From Marispirochaeta aestuarii (GTDB lineage Bacteria; Spirochaetota; Spirochaetia; JC444; Marispirochaetaceae): a DNA stretch of 64,000 bases. The notes beneath the pieces are model-generated. The model saw only the letters and a program-made list of their open reading frames with translations. It was not told where the DNA came from and made no database searches. Below, one piece after another: positions 26,425-35,616 of the stretch (its first letter is position 1; each line of letters starts with the position of its first letter). The position numbers were made by a program, and so were the translations under genes. The stretch is from contig NZ_MWQY01000008.1 in assembly GCF_002087085.1 (NCBI RefSeq), forward strand, positions 124,001 through 188,000, given 5' to 3'.

Positions 26425-26515
26425 ATGAGCAATAAAAAAAGGACTTATTCTTGCAAGCCAATGAGCTGCTTCAAGATTTCAAGACGCTGATTGAGCAAGG
26501 TCGACATAAGGCGGT
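26425..26515 (+). pseudogene. Frameshifted 5-prime remnant of a DUF1016-type gene
   Basis: Starts ATGAGCAATAAAAAAAGG, close to the start of the intact DUF1016 gene at 26815, and later shares AAGACGCTGATTGAGCAAGG and the following KAVAA-coding bases with it. The start codon and the conserved part are in different frames, separated by a run of seven As. The remnant breaks off in GCGGCGG, where it joins an hsdS tail copy. Only about 30 codons remain. Confidence 0.75.
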
Positions 26516-26583
26516 TGCGGCGGAAGCAATATGAATATTACCGGGATATGTTGTTGAGTTTTCCCAAGCCGGAGGAGGAATAA
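26516..26583 (+). pseudogene. hsdS 3-prime end copy (tail 2)
   Basis: Near-identical to the end of hsdS (26126-26193), reading [20 protein letters not shown] then stop. It is fused at its 5-prime side to the DUF1016 remnant and followed by IR-3 and IR-4, just as the real hsdS end is followed by IR-1 and IR-2. Confidence 0.85.
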
Positions 26584-26664
26584 TGGAACCACGAAAGACA
26601 CAAAAATCACGAAAAAGAATCTTGAATACTACTTTCGTGTATTTTGTGCATTTCGTGGTAAAAA
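26584..26664. repeat. Long inverted repeat IR-3
   Basis: Differs from IR-1 by about one base over its length, indicating a recent duplication of the whole hsdS-tail/IR/IR block. Confidence 0.9.
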
Positions 26665-26723
26665 AAGAGCAGTATGATCAAAGTGATTTGTTGTTAAGCT
26701 TTCCCAAACCGGAGGAGGATTAA

Positions 26724-26802
26724 TGGAACCACAGAATACACAGAAAACACGGAAAAAGAATAATAAAATTTCCGTGTATTCTGTGTTTTCCGTGGTTAAA
26801 AA
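26724..26802. repeat. Long inverted repeat IR-4
   Basis: Near-copy of IR-2; it ends 13 nt before the DUF1016 gene, whose GAGG ribosome site is just outside the repeat. Confidence 0.88.
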
Positions 26803-26814
26803 AGAGGTCAAGCA

Positions 26815-27861
26815 ATGAGTAAAAAAAAGGATGGTGTAAGCAAGACGAGTCCTGCGGATTTACTTCGCGATGTGAAGACGCTGATTGAGCAAGGTCGGTA
26901 TAAGGCGGTTGCGGCGGTCAACAGTGCGCTTACCGTTACCTATTGGCAAGTTGGCAAACGCATTAACGAAGAGGTGTTGCAGGGCGAACGGGCGGAATAC
27001 GGAAAACAGGTTGTGAAGACATTGGCCAAAGAGCTTGTCATAATCTACGGCAGAAGTTTTGAGGCGAAAAACCTTCGGCGTATGATGCAATTTGCGGAGA
27101 TTTTCCCGGATATTGAGATTGTCGTTCCGCTGGCACGACAATTAAGCTGGTCACATTTTTTAGTATTAATTCCTTTGAAATCACCTGAAGCCAGACTCTT
27201 TTATGCTCGCACTGCCTGTGAATCACACTGGAGCAAGCGGGAGTTAAGGCATCAGATTGAGCGCAAAGCCTTTGAACGCTCCGAAATAGCCGATACCAAA
27301 TTGGCTTTGGCAGAAGCAAATCATTTGAACGGCAACTTCAAGGATCCCTACTTTTTGGATTTTCTAGGATTGAAAGAAGGTTACATGGAGAATGAGCTGG
27401 AAAATGCCTTGCTCAAAGAGCTTGAGTTGTTCATCCTTGAACTGGACAAGGGCTTTGCCTTTGTGGAACGCCAGAAGCGTATGATTATTGATGGCGAAGA
27501 TTTTTATCTCGACTTGCTTTTCTATCACCGGAAACTCAAGCGTCTGGTTGCAATCGATCTAAAAATAGACCGATTCAAAGCTGGATTTAAAGGACAGATG
27601 GAGCTTTACCTGAACTGGCTTGATAAATTCGAACGTCAGGAGGGTGAAGAAGCTCCGATTGGGCTGATACTATGTACGGAGGCGGGCACCGAACAGGTGG
27701 AACTGCTCAACATGCAGAAAGACAACATTATGGTGGCAGAGTATTGGACAAGTCTTCCGCCGAAAGAACTATTGGAGGAAAAACTTCACAATGCACTGAT
27801 TGAAGTCCGCGAACGGTTGGCGGAACAAAAGTTATTAGAGGGAGGTGGCGGATATGCTTGA
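26815..27861 (+). CDS. DUF1016/YhcG family PD-(D/E)XK nuclease-domain protein
   Basis: A 348-residue protein. The N-terminal DUF1016 domain contains [20 protein letters not shown] and [16 protein letters not shown], then [20 protein letters not shown]. The C-terminal nuclease-like domain contains [20 protein letters not shown] with [15 protein letters not shown] and [16 protein letters not shown]. The family is a predicted endonuclease often carried in restriction loci and mobile islands. It is flanked by hsdS-tail/IR blocks on both sides, as an exchangeable cassette would be. Confidence 0.92.
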   Translation: MSKKKDGVSKTSPADLLRDVKTLIEQGRYKAVAAVNSALTVTYWQVGKRINEEVLQGERAEYGKQVVKTLAKELVIIYGRSFEAKNLRRMMQFAEIFPDIEIVVPLARQLSWSHFLVLIPLKSPEARLFYARTACESHWSKRELRHQIERKAFERSEIADTKLALAEANHLNGNFKDPYFLDFLGLKEGYMENELENALLKELELFILELDKGFAFVERQKRMIIDGEDFYLDLLFYHRKLKRLVAIDLKIDRFKAGFKGQMELYLNWLDKFERQEGEEAPIGLILCTEAGTEQVELLNMQKDNIMVAEYWTSLPPKELLEEKLHNALIEVRERLAEQKLLEGGGGYA

Positions 27862-27970
27862 TTACAAACCCACCACCGAAGGGCTGCCCCGGGAGATTGA
27901 ACTGCGGCGGAAGCAGTACGAATATTACCGGGATTTGCTGTTGAGTTTTCCCAAACCGGAGGAGGATTAA
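27854..27970 (+). pseudogene. hsdS 3-prime end copy (tail 3), short ORF
   Basis: A 38-codon ORF starting inside the last codons of the DUF1016 gene (ATG at 27854). From residue 8 it reads [20 protein letters not shown] and [11 protein letters not shown], i.e. the hsdS C-terminus ([20 protein letters not shown]). It is followed by IR-5 and IR-6. It is most likely a recombination relic, although a short translated peptide is possible. Confidence 0.8.
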
Positions 27971-28050
27971 TGGAACCACAGAATACACAGAAAACACGGA
28001 AAAAGAATAATAAATTTTCTGTGTATTCCGTGTTTTCCGTGGTTAAAAAA
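27971..28050. repeat. Long inverted repeat IR-5
   Basis: CACAGAA-type version at the end of hsdS tail 3. In this third block both repeats are of the IR-2 type, unlike blocks one and two. Confidence 0.88.
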
Positions 28051-28107
28051 GAGCAGTATGATCAAAGTGATTTGTTATTAAGCTTTCCCAAGCCGGAGGA
28101 GGATTAA

Positions 28108-28187
28108 TGGAATCACAGAATACACTGAAAACACTGAAAAAGAATAATAAAATTTCTGTGTATTCCGTGTTTTCCGTGGTTAAAAAA
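28108..28187. repeat. Long inverted repeat IR-6
   Basis: Starts TGGAATCACAG (one change from the other copies) and ends 10 nt before the GxxExxY gene. Confidence 0.85.
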
Positions 28188-28197
28188 GAGGTTTTCC

Positions 28198-28578
28198 GTG
28201 AATGAGGTTCTGTTATTTGAAGAAGAAAGCTATCAGATCCGTGGTGCTATTTTTGAAGTTTACCGTGAGATGGGTTGTGGCTTTCTTGAGGCTGTCTACC
28301 AGGAGTGTCTTGAGAAGGAACTAAACAAGCAGAGAATTCCGTTTATTGCCCAACCGGAACTTGAGTTGTTCTATAAGGATGAAAAACTTCAACAAACTTA
28401 CAAGCCTGATTTAATTTGCTATGACCAAATCATTGTTGAACTTAAAGCAGTCAGAGAAGTTTGCGATGAACATCGTGCCCAGTTACATAATTACCTGAAA
28501 GCAACAGGGCTTAAACTCGGGTTGTTAGTTAACTTCGGTCACTACCCAAAAGCAACCATTGAGAGGATAGTTAAATGA
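28198..28578 (+). CDS. GxxExxY protein
   Basis: A 126-residue protein of the GxxExxY family; the motif appears as GCGFLEAVYQE near residues 24-34. A PD-(D/E)XK-like core follows: YKPDLICYDQIIVELKAV (D...E-x-K). The family is thought to be nuclease-like, with no known substrate. Start is GTG, immediately after IR-6. It is an accessory cassette between the DUF1016 gene and hsdR. Confidence 0.88.
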   Translation: MNEVLLFEEESYQIRGAIFEVYREMGCGFLEAVYQECLEKELNKQRIPFIAQPELELFYKDEKLQQTYKPDLICYDQIIVELKAVREVCDEHRAQLHNYLKATGLKLGLLVNFGHYPKATIERIVK

Positions 28579-28590
28579 CATTTTATCCTT

Positions 28591-28620
28591 TAGTGTTTTC
28601 CGTGTATTTCGTGGTTAAAA
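28591..28620 (+). repeat. Half inverted repeat IR-7 (right arm only)
   Basis: AGTGTTTTCCGTGTATTTCG then TGGTT matches the right arms of the other copies; no left arm is present. It lies between the GxxExxY gene and hsdR. Confidence 0.75.
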
Positions 28621-28639
28621 TAAAAGAGGTAAAAAATTA

Positions 28640-31600
28640 ATGATTGATTATACAAAACCCATTGCAGAAACAAACAGGTTTATCGTCCTCGACAAATACA
28701 CCAAGGAATGGCAGGTTGCTGAAAGCTATCAAAGTGAAGCCGATCTGGAGCGGGAGCTCATTGAAGACCTGCAAAACCAGGGCTATGAATACCTTCCAGA
28801 CCTGAACTCGTCGGATAAAATGCTGGCTAATGTGCGTAAACAGCTTCAGGTTTTGAATGGCGTAACCTTCCAGGAGGGTGAGTGGAAACGCTTTGTTGAA
28901 CAATACCTGGACAAACCCGGCGATACTCTCATCGACAAAACCCGTAAAATACATGATGACTATATCCATGATTTTGTCTTTGATGACGGCCATATTGAAA
29001 ACATTTACCTTCTGGACAAAAAAAATATTGCCCGCAATAAGGTTCAGGTCATTAAACAGTTTGAACAGACCGGCTCCCAGGCCAATCGCTATGATGTAAC
29101 GATTCTGGTAAACGGTTTGCCCTTGGTACAAATCGAACTGAAAAAACGCGGCGTGGCTATCAGGGAAGCCTTTAATCAGGTGCACCGCTACAGTAAAGAG
29201 AGTTTCAATACTGAGAACTCTTTATTTAAATATCTGCAGCTTTTTGTCATTTCCAACGGTACCGACAGCCGCTATTTTGCCAATACAACCAAACGTGATA
29301 AAAACAGCTTTGACTTTACCATGAATTGGGCGAAAGCCGACAATACCCTGATAAAAGATCTTAAAGACTTTACCGCTACCTTTTTCCAGAAAAACACTCT
29401 GCTGAACGTGTTGCTCCATTACTCGGTATTTGATGTCAGTGATACCTTGCTGGTCATGCGTCCCTACCAGATTGCCGCCACGGAACGTATTTTGTGGAAA
29501 ATTAAAAGCTCCTGGCAAGCCAAAAACTGGAGCAAGACAGAAAGCGGCGGGTATATTTGGCACACCACCGGTTCGGGTAAGACCTTGACGAGCTTTAAGG
29601 CTGCCCGTTTGGCTACCGAACTGCATTTTATTGATAAAGTGTTTTTTGTGGTGGATCGAAAAGACCTGGACTATCAAACCATGAAGGAATACCAGCGCTT
29701 CTCTCCCGATAGCGTCAATGGTTCCGACAGCACCGCCGGTTTAAAACGCAATCTTGATAAAGATGACAATAAGATTATCGTAACAACCATTCAAAAGCTC
29801 AATAACCTGATGAAAAGTGAAGGCAGCCTGCCTGTTTACCAGAAACAGGTTGTCTTTATCTTTGATGAGGCACACCGCAGCCAGTTTGGAGAAGCCCAAA
29901 AGAACCTGAAGAAGAAATTCAAACAGTATTACCAGTTCGGTTTTACCGGTACTCCCATCTTTCCGGAAAATGCCCTGGGAGCGGAAACCACAGGCAGTGT
30001 ATTCGGACGGGAGTTGCATTCGTATGTCATAACCGATGCCATACGGGATGAGAAAGTACTGAAATTTAAAGTTGATTATAACGATGTTCGCCCAAAGTTT
30101 AAAAACATTGAAAGCGAGCAGGACGAGAAAAAGCTCACCGCCGCGGAAAACAAGCAGGCCCTGCTGCATCCCGACCGTATAACTGAGATTACCCAGTACA
30201 TCTTGAATAATTACAGGCAAAAAACTCATCGTTCCCACGCCGGAGCCAAGGGCTTTAATGCCATGTTTGCCGTAAGCAGTGTTGATGCTGCCAAAGCCTA
30301 TTATGAATCCTTTAAAAACATGCAGAAGGAACCCGACGGCAATAAAAAGCTGAATGTGGCCACCATATTCTCTTTTGCCGCCAATGAAGAACAGGACGCT
30401 GTTGGTGAGATCCTTGATGAGAGCTTTGAGGTTTCAGCAATGGAGAGCAGTGCCAAGGAATTCTTGAGCGCTGCTATAGCTGACTATAATACTGCTTTTA
30501 AAACCAACTTTGGTGTAGACAGCAGAGGCTTTCAAAACTATTACCGCGATCTCGCCCAGCGGGTAAGAAATCAGGAAGTAGATTTGCTGATTGTGGTGGG
30601 CATGTTCCTGACAGGCTTCGATGCACCGACTCTGAACACCCTGTTTGTTGATAAAAACCTGCGTTACCACGGCTTAATGCAGGCCTTCTCACGTACAAAT
30701 CGTATTTACGATGCGACAAAAACCTTTGGGAATATCATTACTTTCCGGGATCTGGAACCGGCTACAGTCGATGCTATTACCTTGTTCGGTGATAAAAACA
30801 CCAAAAACGTTGTATTGGAAAAAAGTTATAAGGAGTACATGGAAGGTTTTACCGATATCACCACCGGCGAGGCCCGCCGTGGATATCTGGATGTGGTAGC
30901 AGAATTACAAAGACGTTTCCCAAATCCTGAAGAGATAGAAAAAGAGAAGGACAAAAAAGAGTTCGTCAAACTCTTTGGCGAGTATTTAAGGGTTGAAAAC
31001 ATACTTAATAACTACGATGAGTTTGCCGGCTTGAAAGCTTTGCAAAACGTCAATCTGGATGACCCCGAGGCGGTCGAAGCATTTAAGGAAAGACATTATC
31101 TGGATGATGACGACCTCACCGAGATGAAATCCATTGATGTTCCATCAGAACGCTTGATTCAGGATTACCGTTCTACTTATAACGACACCCGCGATTGGCT
31201 GCGTCGCGAGAAAGACGCTGACCAAAGAGATTCTTCCGGTATTGATTGGGATGATGTGGTTTTTGAAGTTGACTTGCTTAAATCCCAGGAAATAAACCTG
31301 GATTACATTCTTGAACTGATTTTTGAAAACAACAAAAGGAACAAGAGCAAGGCAGAATTAATTGAAGAGGTGAGAAGACTTCTGCGTTCCAGCCTGGGCA
31401 ACCGTGCCAAAGAAAGCTTGATGGTGGATTTTATTAATCAGACTGACCTGGATGATATGGACGACAAGGCAAGTATCATTGATGCGTTCTTTACATTTGC
31501 GCAAGCAGAACAAAAGCGTGAGGCTGATGAACTCATTCGTTCTGAAAGTTTAAATGAAGAAGCCGCAAGGCGTTACATTACATCATCATTAAAGCGAGAG

Positions 31601-31747
31601 TTTGCCAGTGAAAATGGTACTGAATTGAATTCAACTCTGCCTAAAATGAGCCCTCTTAATCCGCAATACAAAGCAAAAAAACAAAGTGTTTTCCAAAAAA
31701 TTGCTGCATTTGTAGAAAAATATAAAGGCGTCGGAGGTCATCTATGA
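28640..31747 (+). CDS. hsdR: Type I restriction-modification system restriction subunit (HsdR)
   Basis: ATP-dependent DNA translocase and endonuclease, 1035 residues. The N-terminal nuclease domain includes [17 protein letters not shown] (E-x-K). SF2 helicase motifs follow: [12 protein letters not shown] near residue 307 (Walker A), [10 protein letters not shown] near 407 (DEAH), GFTGTPIF, and [11 protein letters not shown] (motif VI). The C-terminal helical region would bind the HsdM/HsdS core. GAGG precedes the ATG. It appears intact, so the system may be active. Its stop overlaps the following lipoprotein start. Confidence 0.96.
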   Translation: MIDYTKPIAETNRFIVLDKYTKEWQVAESYQSEADLERELIEDLQNQGYEYLPDLNSSDKMLANVRKQLQVLNGVTFQEGEWKRFVEQYLDKPGDTLIDKTRKIHDDYIHDFVFDDGHIENIYLLDKKNIARNKVQVIKQFEQTGSQANRYDVTILVNGLPLVQIELKKRGVAIREAFNQVHRYSKESFNTENSLFKYLQLFVISNGTDSRYFANTTKRDKNSFDFTMNWAKADNTLIKDLKDFTATFFQKNTLLNVLLHYSVFDVSDTLLVMRPYQIAATERILWKIKSSWQAKNWSKTESGGYIWHTTGSGKTLTSFKAARLATELHFIDKVFFVVDRKDLDYQTMKEYQRFSPDSVNGSDSTAGLKRNLDKDDNKIIVTTIQKLNNLMKSEGSLPVYQKQVVFIFDEAHRSQFGEAQKNLKKKFKQYYQFGFTGTPIFPENALGAETTGSVFGRELHSYVITDAIRDEKVLKFKVDYNDVRPKFKNIESEQDEKKLTAAENKQALLHPDRITEITQYILNNYRQKTHRSHAGAKGFNAMFAVSSVDAAKAYYESFKNMQKEPDGNKKLNVATIFSFAANEEQDAVGEILDESFEVSAMESSAKEFLSAAIADYNTAFKTNFGVDSRGFQNYYRDLAQRVRNQEVDLLIVVGMFLTGFDAPTLNTLFVDKNLRYHGLMQAFSRTNRIYDATKTFGNIITFRDLEPATVDAITLFGDKNTKNVVLEKSYKEYMEGFTDITTGEARRGYLDVVAELQRRFPNPEEIEKEKDKKEFVKLFGEYLRVENILNNYDEFAGLKALQNVNLDDPEAVEAFKERHYLDDDDLTEMKSIDVPSERLIQDYRSTYNDTRDWLRREKDADQRDSSGIDWDDVVFEVDLLKSQEINLDYILELIFENNKRNKSKAELIEEVRRLLRSSLGNRAKESLMVDFINQTDLDDMDDKASIIDAFFTFAQAEQKREADELIRSESLNEEAARRYITSSLKREFASENGTELNSTLPKMSPLNPQYKAKKQSVFQKIAAFVEKYKGVGGHL

Positions 31748-32046
31748 CAAAAGCATTGTTTTTCCTGGTAGCGGCGATCCTGATACTCTCCATGTTCACC
31801 GGATGCCTGCCCAGGGAAACCCATCTGGCGGGAGAACGGCCCGCGGGCTTTCTTATGGGAATCTGGCACGGCTGGATTGCCCCAATCTCGCTGATAGTCG
31901 GGATATTCAGGCCCGGAGTCCGGGTTTACGAGCCCTTCAACAGCGGCTGGTGGTACGATTTCGGCTTCTACATCGCCATCATTTCCGGTTTCGGGGGAAT
32001 CAGCCTGACCCGTAAAAAGGCATCCGCTCACAGACAAAACCTCTGA
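31744..32046 (+). CDS. Small conserved lipoprotein/membrane protein
   Basis: A 100-residue protein with an N-terminal signal and lipobox (MFTGC, Cys at about 20). A conserved hydrophobic core follows: [39 protein letters not shown], ending GGISLTRKK. Similar small membrane proteins are widespread but uncharacterised. The ATG overlaps the hsdR stop (ATGA), but its base composition resembles the GC-rich core, so it may mark the right-hand boundary of the inserted locus. Confidence 0.8.
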   Translation: MTKALFFLVAAILILSMFTGCLPRETHLAGERPAGFLMGIWHGWIAPISLIVGIFRPGVRVYEPFNSGWWYDFGFYIAIISGFGGISLTRKKASAHRQNL

Positions 32047-32064
32047 TTAGCCTACAAGCTTTTC

Positions 32065-32093
32065 TTGCATTGCGCTCAATACGCATATATGAT
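32065..32093 (+). promoter_or_regulatory. Promoter of the moaA operon
   Basis: TTGCAT (32065-32070), 17 bp, TATGAT (32088-32093). The predicted start near 32100 lies just before the structured leader. Confidence 0.65.
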
Positions 32094-32111
32094 AAACCGT
32101 ATAAAGATTTT

Positions 32112-32205
32112 CTTCGAACCGCCGGACCTGCAAGATATATATCCATGGTACGGCGGTCGATGGGTACAGCGGGAAACTGATGTGCCTCCCGTGATTGGAA
32201 AGGAG
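32112..32205 (+). promoter_or_regulatory. Putative Moco/Tuco riboswitch upstream of moaA
   Basis: A structured leader runs from the predicted start to the ribosome site: a CCGCCG/CGGCGG stem, a CAG...CTG hairpin containing GGGAAA, then TGCCTCCCG and TTGGAAAGGAG. The tupA leader on the other strand shares CGAACCG at its beginning, CCTCCCG near its end and the identical TTGGAAAGGAG. CCTCC can pair with the GGAG of the ribosome site, which suggests control of translation. Assignment to the Moco family rests on gene context, layout and my recollection of the consensus, not on a model search. Confidence 0.6.
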
Positions 32206-32210
32206 AGAAT

Positions 32211-33008
32211 ATCAAAGACCTGTTTAACCGCGAAATAAACTACCTGCGTATATCCATTACCGACAAGTGCAACCTGCGCTGCACCTACTGCATGCCCGAC
32301 GGAGAAGTCCCCCGACGGAAACACTCGGACTTCCTGAGCTTCGAAGAGATTACCCGCATCGCAGAAGTCGCCGTCTCCCTGGGAATTCGAAAGGTGCGTC
32401 TGACCGGCGGAGAACCCCTGGTCAAGCGGGGAATATGTGATCTTGTCGCGATGCTGAAAGCCCTCCCCGGCCTGGAGCACCTTGCAATGACCACCAACGG
32501 GGTACTCCTGGGAAGCATGGCCCGGGAACTCAAAAACTCTGGCCTCGACAGCATGAACATATCCCTGGACAGCCTGAACCCTGAACGCTACCATCGGATA
32601 AGCCGGGTAGGAGACCTCAGCGTTACCCTGGCAGGAATCGAAAGCGCCCGAAGACTCGGCTTTCCCATCAAGATCAACACTGTGGTAATGGACGATACCC
32701 CGGAGGGGGAGATCGCGGCCCTGGCGGAGTTCTGCCGCCGGAACGGTTTCCGTCATCAGCTTATCAACCACTACAGCCTGAGCGCGGACAAGAAGGACAA
32801 CTACAGCTTCGACAGACCGCCGAAATGCTCTGCCTGCAACAGGATCCGCCTCCTGGCGGATGGAAAGCTGAAGCCCTGTCTGCATTCGGACCATGAGGTT
32901 CAAGTAGATATGAACGACATTGCCGGTTCGATCCGGGCCACGATTGAGAAAAAACCCGAACGGGGCGGCATCTGCTCGAACCGCTCCATGGTCGAGATTG
33001 GAGGATAA
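32211..33008 (+). CDS. moaA: GTP 3',8-cyclase (MoaA), non-canonical start
   Basis: Radical SAM enzyme for the first step of molybdopterin synthesis. The N-terminal cluster motif is CNLRCTYC; the C-terminal second cluster is CSACNRIRLLADGKLKPC, and the conserved C-terminal GG is present (EIGG). At about 265 residues it is shorter than the usual 320-340, losing part of the middle. There is no in-frame ATG, GTG or TTG between the upstream stop (32178) and the first cluster motif. AAGGAG at 32200-32205 points to the ATC at 32211, with CTG at 32220 the other option. It is followed by moaC one base later. Confidence 0.88.
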   Translation: MKDLFNREINYLRISITDKCNLRCTYCMPDGEVPRRKHSDFLSFEEITRIAEVAVSLGIRKVRLTGGEPLVKRGICDLVAMLKALPGLEHLAMTTNGVLLGSMARELKNSGLDSMNISLDSLNPERYHRISRVGDLSVTLAGIESARRLGFPIKINTVVMDDTPEGEIAALAEFCRRNGFRHQLINHYSLSADKKDNYSFDRPPKCSACNRIRLLADGKLKPCLHSDHEVQVDMNDIAGSIRATIEKKPERGGICSNRSMVEIGG

Positions 33009-33009
33009 G

Positions 33010-33462
33010 ATGGAACTGAGCCACGTAGATGCCGCCGGCAACGCCCGCATGGTGGATGTTTCCGCGAAACCGAAGGTATTGCGCACCGCCTCCGCCGCGG
33101 GGAGCATCCACATGAAGCCGGAAACCGCGGAACTTATCCGGAAGAACGGAATACAGAAAGGGGATGTCCTTACCACCGCCAAGATCGCCGGCATCAACGG
33201 CGCCAAACAGACGGCAAGCTTGATTCCCCTCTGCCACAGCATCGCCATCGACCATGTTGACCTGGAGTTCGAAGTCTTCGAAAGCGGGGTTCATATCCGC
33301 TCCCGTGCGGTCTGCACGGACAAGACGGGCATAGAAATGGAGGCCCTTACGGCGGTCAGCGTAGCAGCCCTTACCATCTATGATATGTGCAAGGCGGCGG
33401 ACAAGTCCATGCGAATCGGCGAAATCCGTCTACTGGAAAAAACCAAGGAAGAACGGACCTGA
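33010..33462 (+). CDS. moaC: Cyclic pyranopterin monophosphate synthase (MoaC)
   Basis: Second enzyme of molybdopterin synthesis, converting the MoaA product to cyclic pyranopterin monophosphate. It is 150 residues, with conserved KGDVLTTAKIAGINGAKQTA, LIPLCHSI and GIEMEALTAVSVAALTIYDM followed by CKAADK. Start is the ATG at 33010 with GGAGG just upstream; the open frame extends further 5-prime but inside moaA. It is tightly linked to moaA and to the MOSC gene. Confidence 0.94.
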   Translation: MELSHVDAAGNARMVDVSAKPKVLRTASAAGSIHMKPETAELIRKNGIQKGDVLTTAKIAGINGAKQTASLIPLCHSIAIDHVDLEFEVFESGVHIRSRAVCTDKTGIEMEALTAVSVAALTIYDMCKAADKSMRIGEIRLLEKTKEERT

Positions 33463-33467
33463 AGACC

Positions 33468-33908
33468 ATGAGAAAATCCTTTACAATCCTGTCCATAAAC
33501 ATCTCCGAGAAAGCAGGGGAACAGAAGACCCCCGTACCCCGGGCAACCCTGCGCCCCGACCACGGCCTCGAGGGGGATGCCCACGCCAGAAACTGGCACC
33601 GTCAGATATCCCTCCTGGCGGACGAGGACGTGGATACCATGCGGGGCAAAGGGGTTGAGCTCAAAGCCGGAGACTTCGCAGAGAATATAACCACCCGGGG
33701 TGTGGATCTTGCCTCCCTTCCGGTGGGAACAAAGCTGTACCTGGGGAAAACAGTGCTCGAGGTAACCCAGCACGGCAAGGCCTGCCACCATGACTGCGAG
33801 GTTTTCCGCAAGGTTGGAGACTGCGTAATGCCCCGGAAAGGGATCTTCGCCAGGATCCTTGAAGGGGGAGAGATCAGCTGTGAAACTCTCTGTTATTACG
33901 ATATCTGA
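33468..33908 (+). CDS. MOSC domain protein
   Basis: A 146-residue single MOSC domain (RQISLLADEDVDTM, GDFAENITTRGVDLASLPVG, TQHGKACHHDCEVF with Cys/His residues). MOSC domains bind a sulfur- or molybdopterin-type ligand through a conserved Cys. Small stand-alone members are commonly encoded beside moaB/mog and are thought to take part in cofactor handling. Start is the ATG at 33468. The next gene begins inside its C-terminus, so translation is coupled. Confidence 0.88.
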   Translation: MRKSFTILSINISEKAGEQKTPVPRATLRPDHGLEGDAHARNWHRQISLLADEDVDTMRGKGVELKAGDFAENITTRGVDLASLPVGTKLYLGKTVLEVTQHGKACHHDCEVFRKVGDCVMPRKGIFARILEGGEISCETLCYYDI

Positions 33909-34350
33909 CCGGGCATCCAGGGGAGAATACCAGGACCTTTCCGGACCGGCGATTATGGAACTGCTGAGGGACTCCTTTCCCGGGGCCGATATCCGGAGTG
34001 TCATCGTTCCCGATGATGCCGACGCCCTCCTTTCCGCCTTTACAGCCCACGCCGACGCGGACTATATCCTGACCACCGGAGGAACCGGGATCTCCCCGCG
34101 GGACATTACCCCGGAGACCACGGAAAAATGGTGCGAAAAAGCCCTCCCGGGGATCGCGGAGTTGCTGCGGGCCAAATCCTACAAAGAGACCCCCAACGCC
34201 CTCTTTTCCCGGGGGTACGCGGGAATCAGGGGAAGGACCATCGTGGTCAACTTCCCCGGCTCCGTCAAAGCAGTCCGTTTCTGCACCGGACTCCTTGTAC
34301 CCGTAATGGAACACGGAGTGCGGATGCTCCGGGGCGAAGGCCATGGTTGA
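33880..34350 (+). CDS. Molybdopterin adenylyltransferase-like protein (MoaB/Mog)
   Basis: A 156-residue MoaB/Mog-type protein, which activates molybdopterin by adenylylation before metal insertion. Motifs: VITISDRASRGEYQDLSGPA, YILTTGGTGISPRDITPE (the GGTG nucleotide-binding loop) and VVNFPGSVKAV. The start chosen is GTG at 33880, after GGGGGAGAG; a TTG at 33859 is the upstream alternative. It overlaps the MOSC gene upstream and moeA by 8 nt downstream. Confidence 0.9.
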   Translation: MKLSVITISDRASRGEYQDLSGPAIMELLRDSFPGADIRSVIVPDDADALLSAFTAHADADYILTTGGTGISPRDITPETTEKWCEKALPGIAELLRAKSYKETPNALFSRGYAGIRGRTIVVNFPGSVKAVRFCTGLLVPVMEHGVRMLRGEGHG

Positions 34351-35590
34351 GCTCTTCCGTCTCAGCCGTCCTGAGGATGCCCTTGAGGCCCTGCTCTCCG
34401 CCCTTCCCTCCGGCACCTTCCGCCGGGAAACCCTGCCCCTTGAAGAGGCCCTGGGACGGGTCTGTTCTCGGGAGATCCGTTCCCCCCAGGCCCTTCCCTC
34501 CTTTGTGCGCAGCACCATGGACGGTTACGCCCTCAGGGCTGCGGATACCTACGGTGCCAGCGAAGGACTCCCGGCCTACCTGCAGCTCACCGGAGAGGTC
34601 CCCATGGGCGCAGCCCCCTCCTTCAGTCTCAAAAAAGGCGAATGCGCCCTGGTCCACACCGGCGGCATGATTCCCGAAGGTTCCGACGCCGTTGTCATGG
34701 TGGAGCGTACCCAGAAATCCCGGGACGACGAGATCGAGGTCCTCCGCTCCGTCGCCGAAGGGGAGAACCTTGTCCAGATCGGCGAGGATGTGGCGGCAGG
34801 TTCCCTGGTCTTTCCCGCCGGCCACCTGCTGCGTCCCCAGGACATCGGCGGACTCAGCGCCCTTGGAATAGAGTCCCTCGAGGTAGCCGGAAAACCGAAG
34901 GTCGCGATTATCTCCACCGGAGACGAAGTCGTGCCTCCCGGGACCAGACCTGAACCCGGTCAAGTCCGGGACATCAACAGCTACACCCTCTCGGCCCTGA
35001 TTTCCGATGCGGGAGGAATCCCCGTGAAAAAAGGTATCATCGCCGACGACTACAAGCTGATTCTCTCCGGCGCAAAAAGCGCCCTGGAAGAATCGGAGGC
35101 CCTGGTAATCTCCGCAGGTTCATCCGTCTCTGTTCGGGATGTGACCGCCGAGGTAATCGACGAGCTCGGAAAACCGGGGGTCCTTGTTCACGGTGTTTCC
35201 ATCAAGCCCGGTAAACCGACGATTCTGGCGGTCTGCGACGGAAAACCGGTTATCGGACTGCCGGGGAATCCCGTCAGCGCCTTCGTCGCGGCCAGGCTTT
35301 TTCTGCTCCCCCTGGTCAGGAGGCTGCTGGGAACAGAGGAAAACCCGCTGAATACGGCAGAGCGAAGTGTCCGGGCCCGGCTTTCCCGGAACATCGCCTC
35401 CAGTGCCGGCAGATCGGACTATGTTCCCGTCAGGCTCATCCACGGGAAGCAGGAATTACCGGAAGCAGAGCCGGTTTTCGGCAAATCGAACCTGATCTAC
35501 ACCCTGATCCGCGCCGACGGACTTGTCAGCATCCCCGAGGAGGCCAACGGACTGCACCGGGATGACGAAATAACAGTGCGGCTGTTTTAA
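34343..35590 (+). CDS. moeA: Molybdopterin molybdenumtransferase (MoeA)
   Basis: A 415-residue MoeA. All motifs are present: STMDGYALRA, VHTGGMIPEGSDAVVMVE, GEDVAAGS, IISTGDEVV, the SAGSSVSVRD loop, VSIKPGKPTILA and IGLPGNPVSAF. It inserts molybdate or tungstate into adenylylated molybdopterin. Given the tungstate-type transporter nearby, tungsten may be the physiological metal; organisms using both metals often have two MoeA proteins, and a second follows directly. Confidence 0.94.
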   Translation: MVELFRLSRPEDALEALLSALPSGTFRRETLPLEEALGRVCSREIRSPQALPSFVRSTMDGYALRAADTYGASEGLPAYLQLTGEVPMGAAPSFSLKKGECALVHTGGMIPEGSDAVVMVERTQKSRDDEIEVLRSVAEGENLVQIGEDVAAGSLVFPAGHLLRPQDIGGLSALGIESLEVAGKPKVAIISTGDEVVPPGTRPEPGQVRDINSYTLSALISDAGGIPVKKGIIADDYKLILSGAKSALEESEALVISAGSSVSVRDVTAEVIDELGKPGVLVHGVSIKPGKPTILAVCDGKPVIGLPGNPVSAFVAARLFLLPLVRRLLGTEENPLNTAERSVRARLSRNIASSAGRSDYVPVRLIHGKQELPEAEPVFGKSNLIYTLIRADGLVSIPEEANGLHRDDEITVRLF

Positions 35591-35616
35591 GAGCTGTTTT
35601 AAGAAAGGAATCGGAT

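Noticed and set aside
24864-28620. CRISPR array
   Set aside because: The repeats are inverted hairpins and copied hsdS ends at irregular spacing with no spacers or cas genes.
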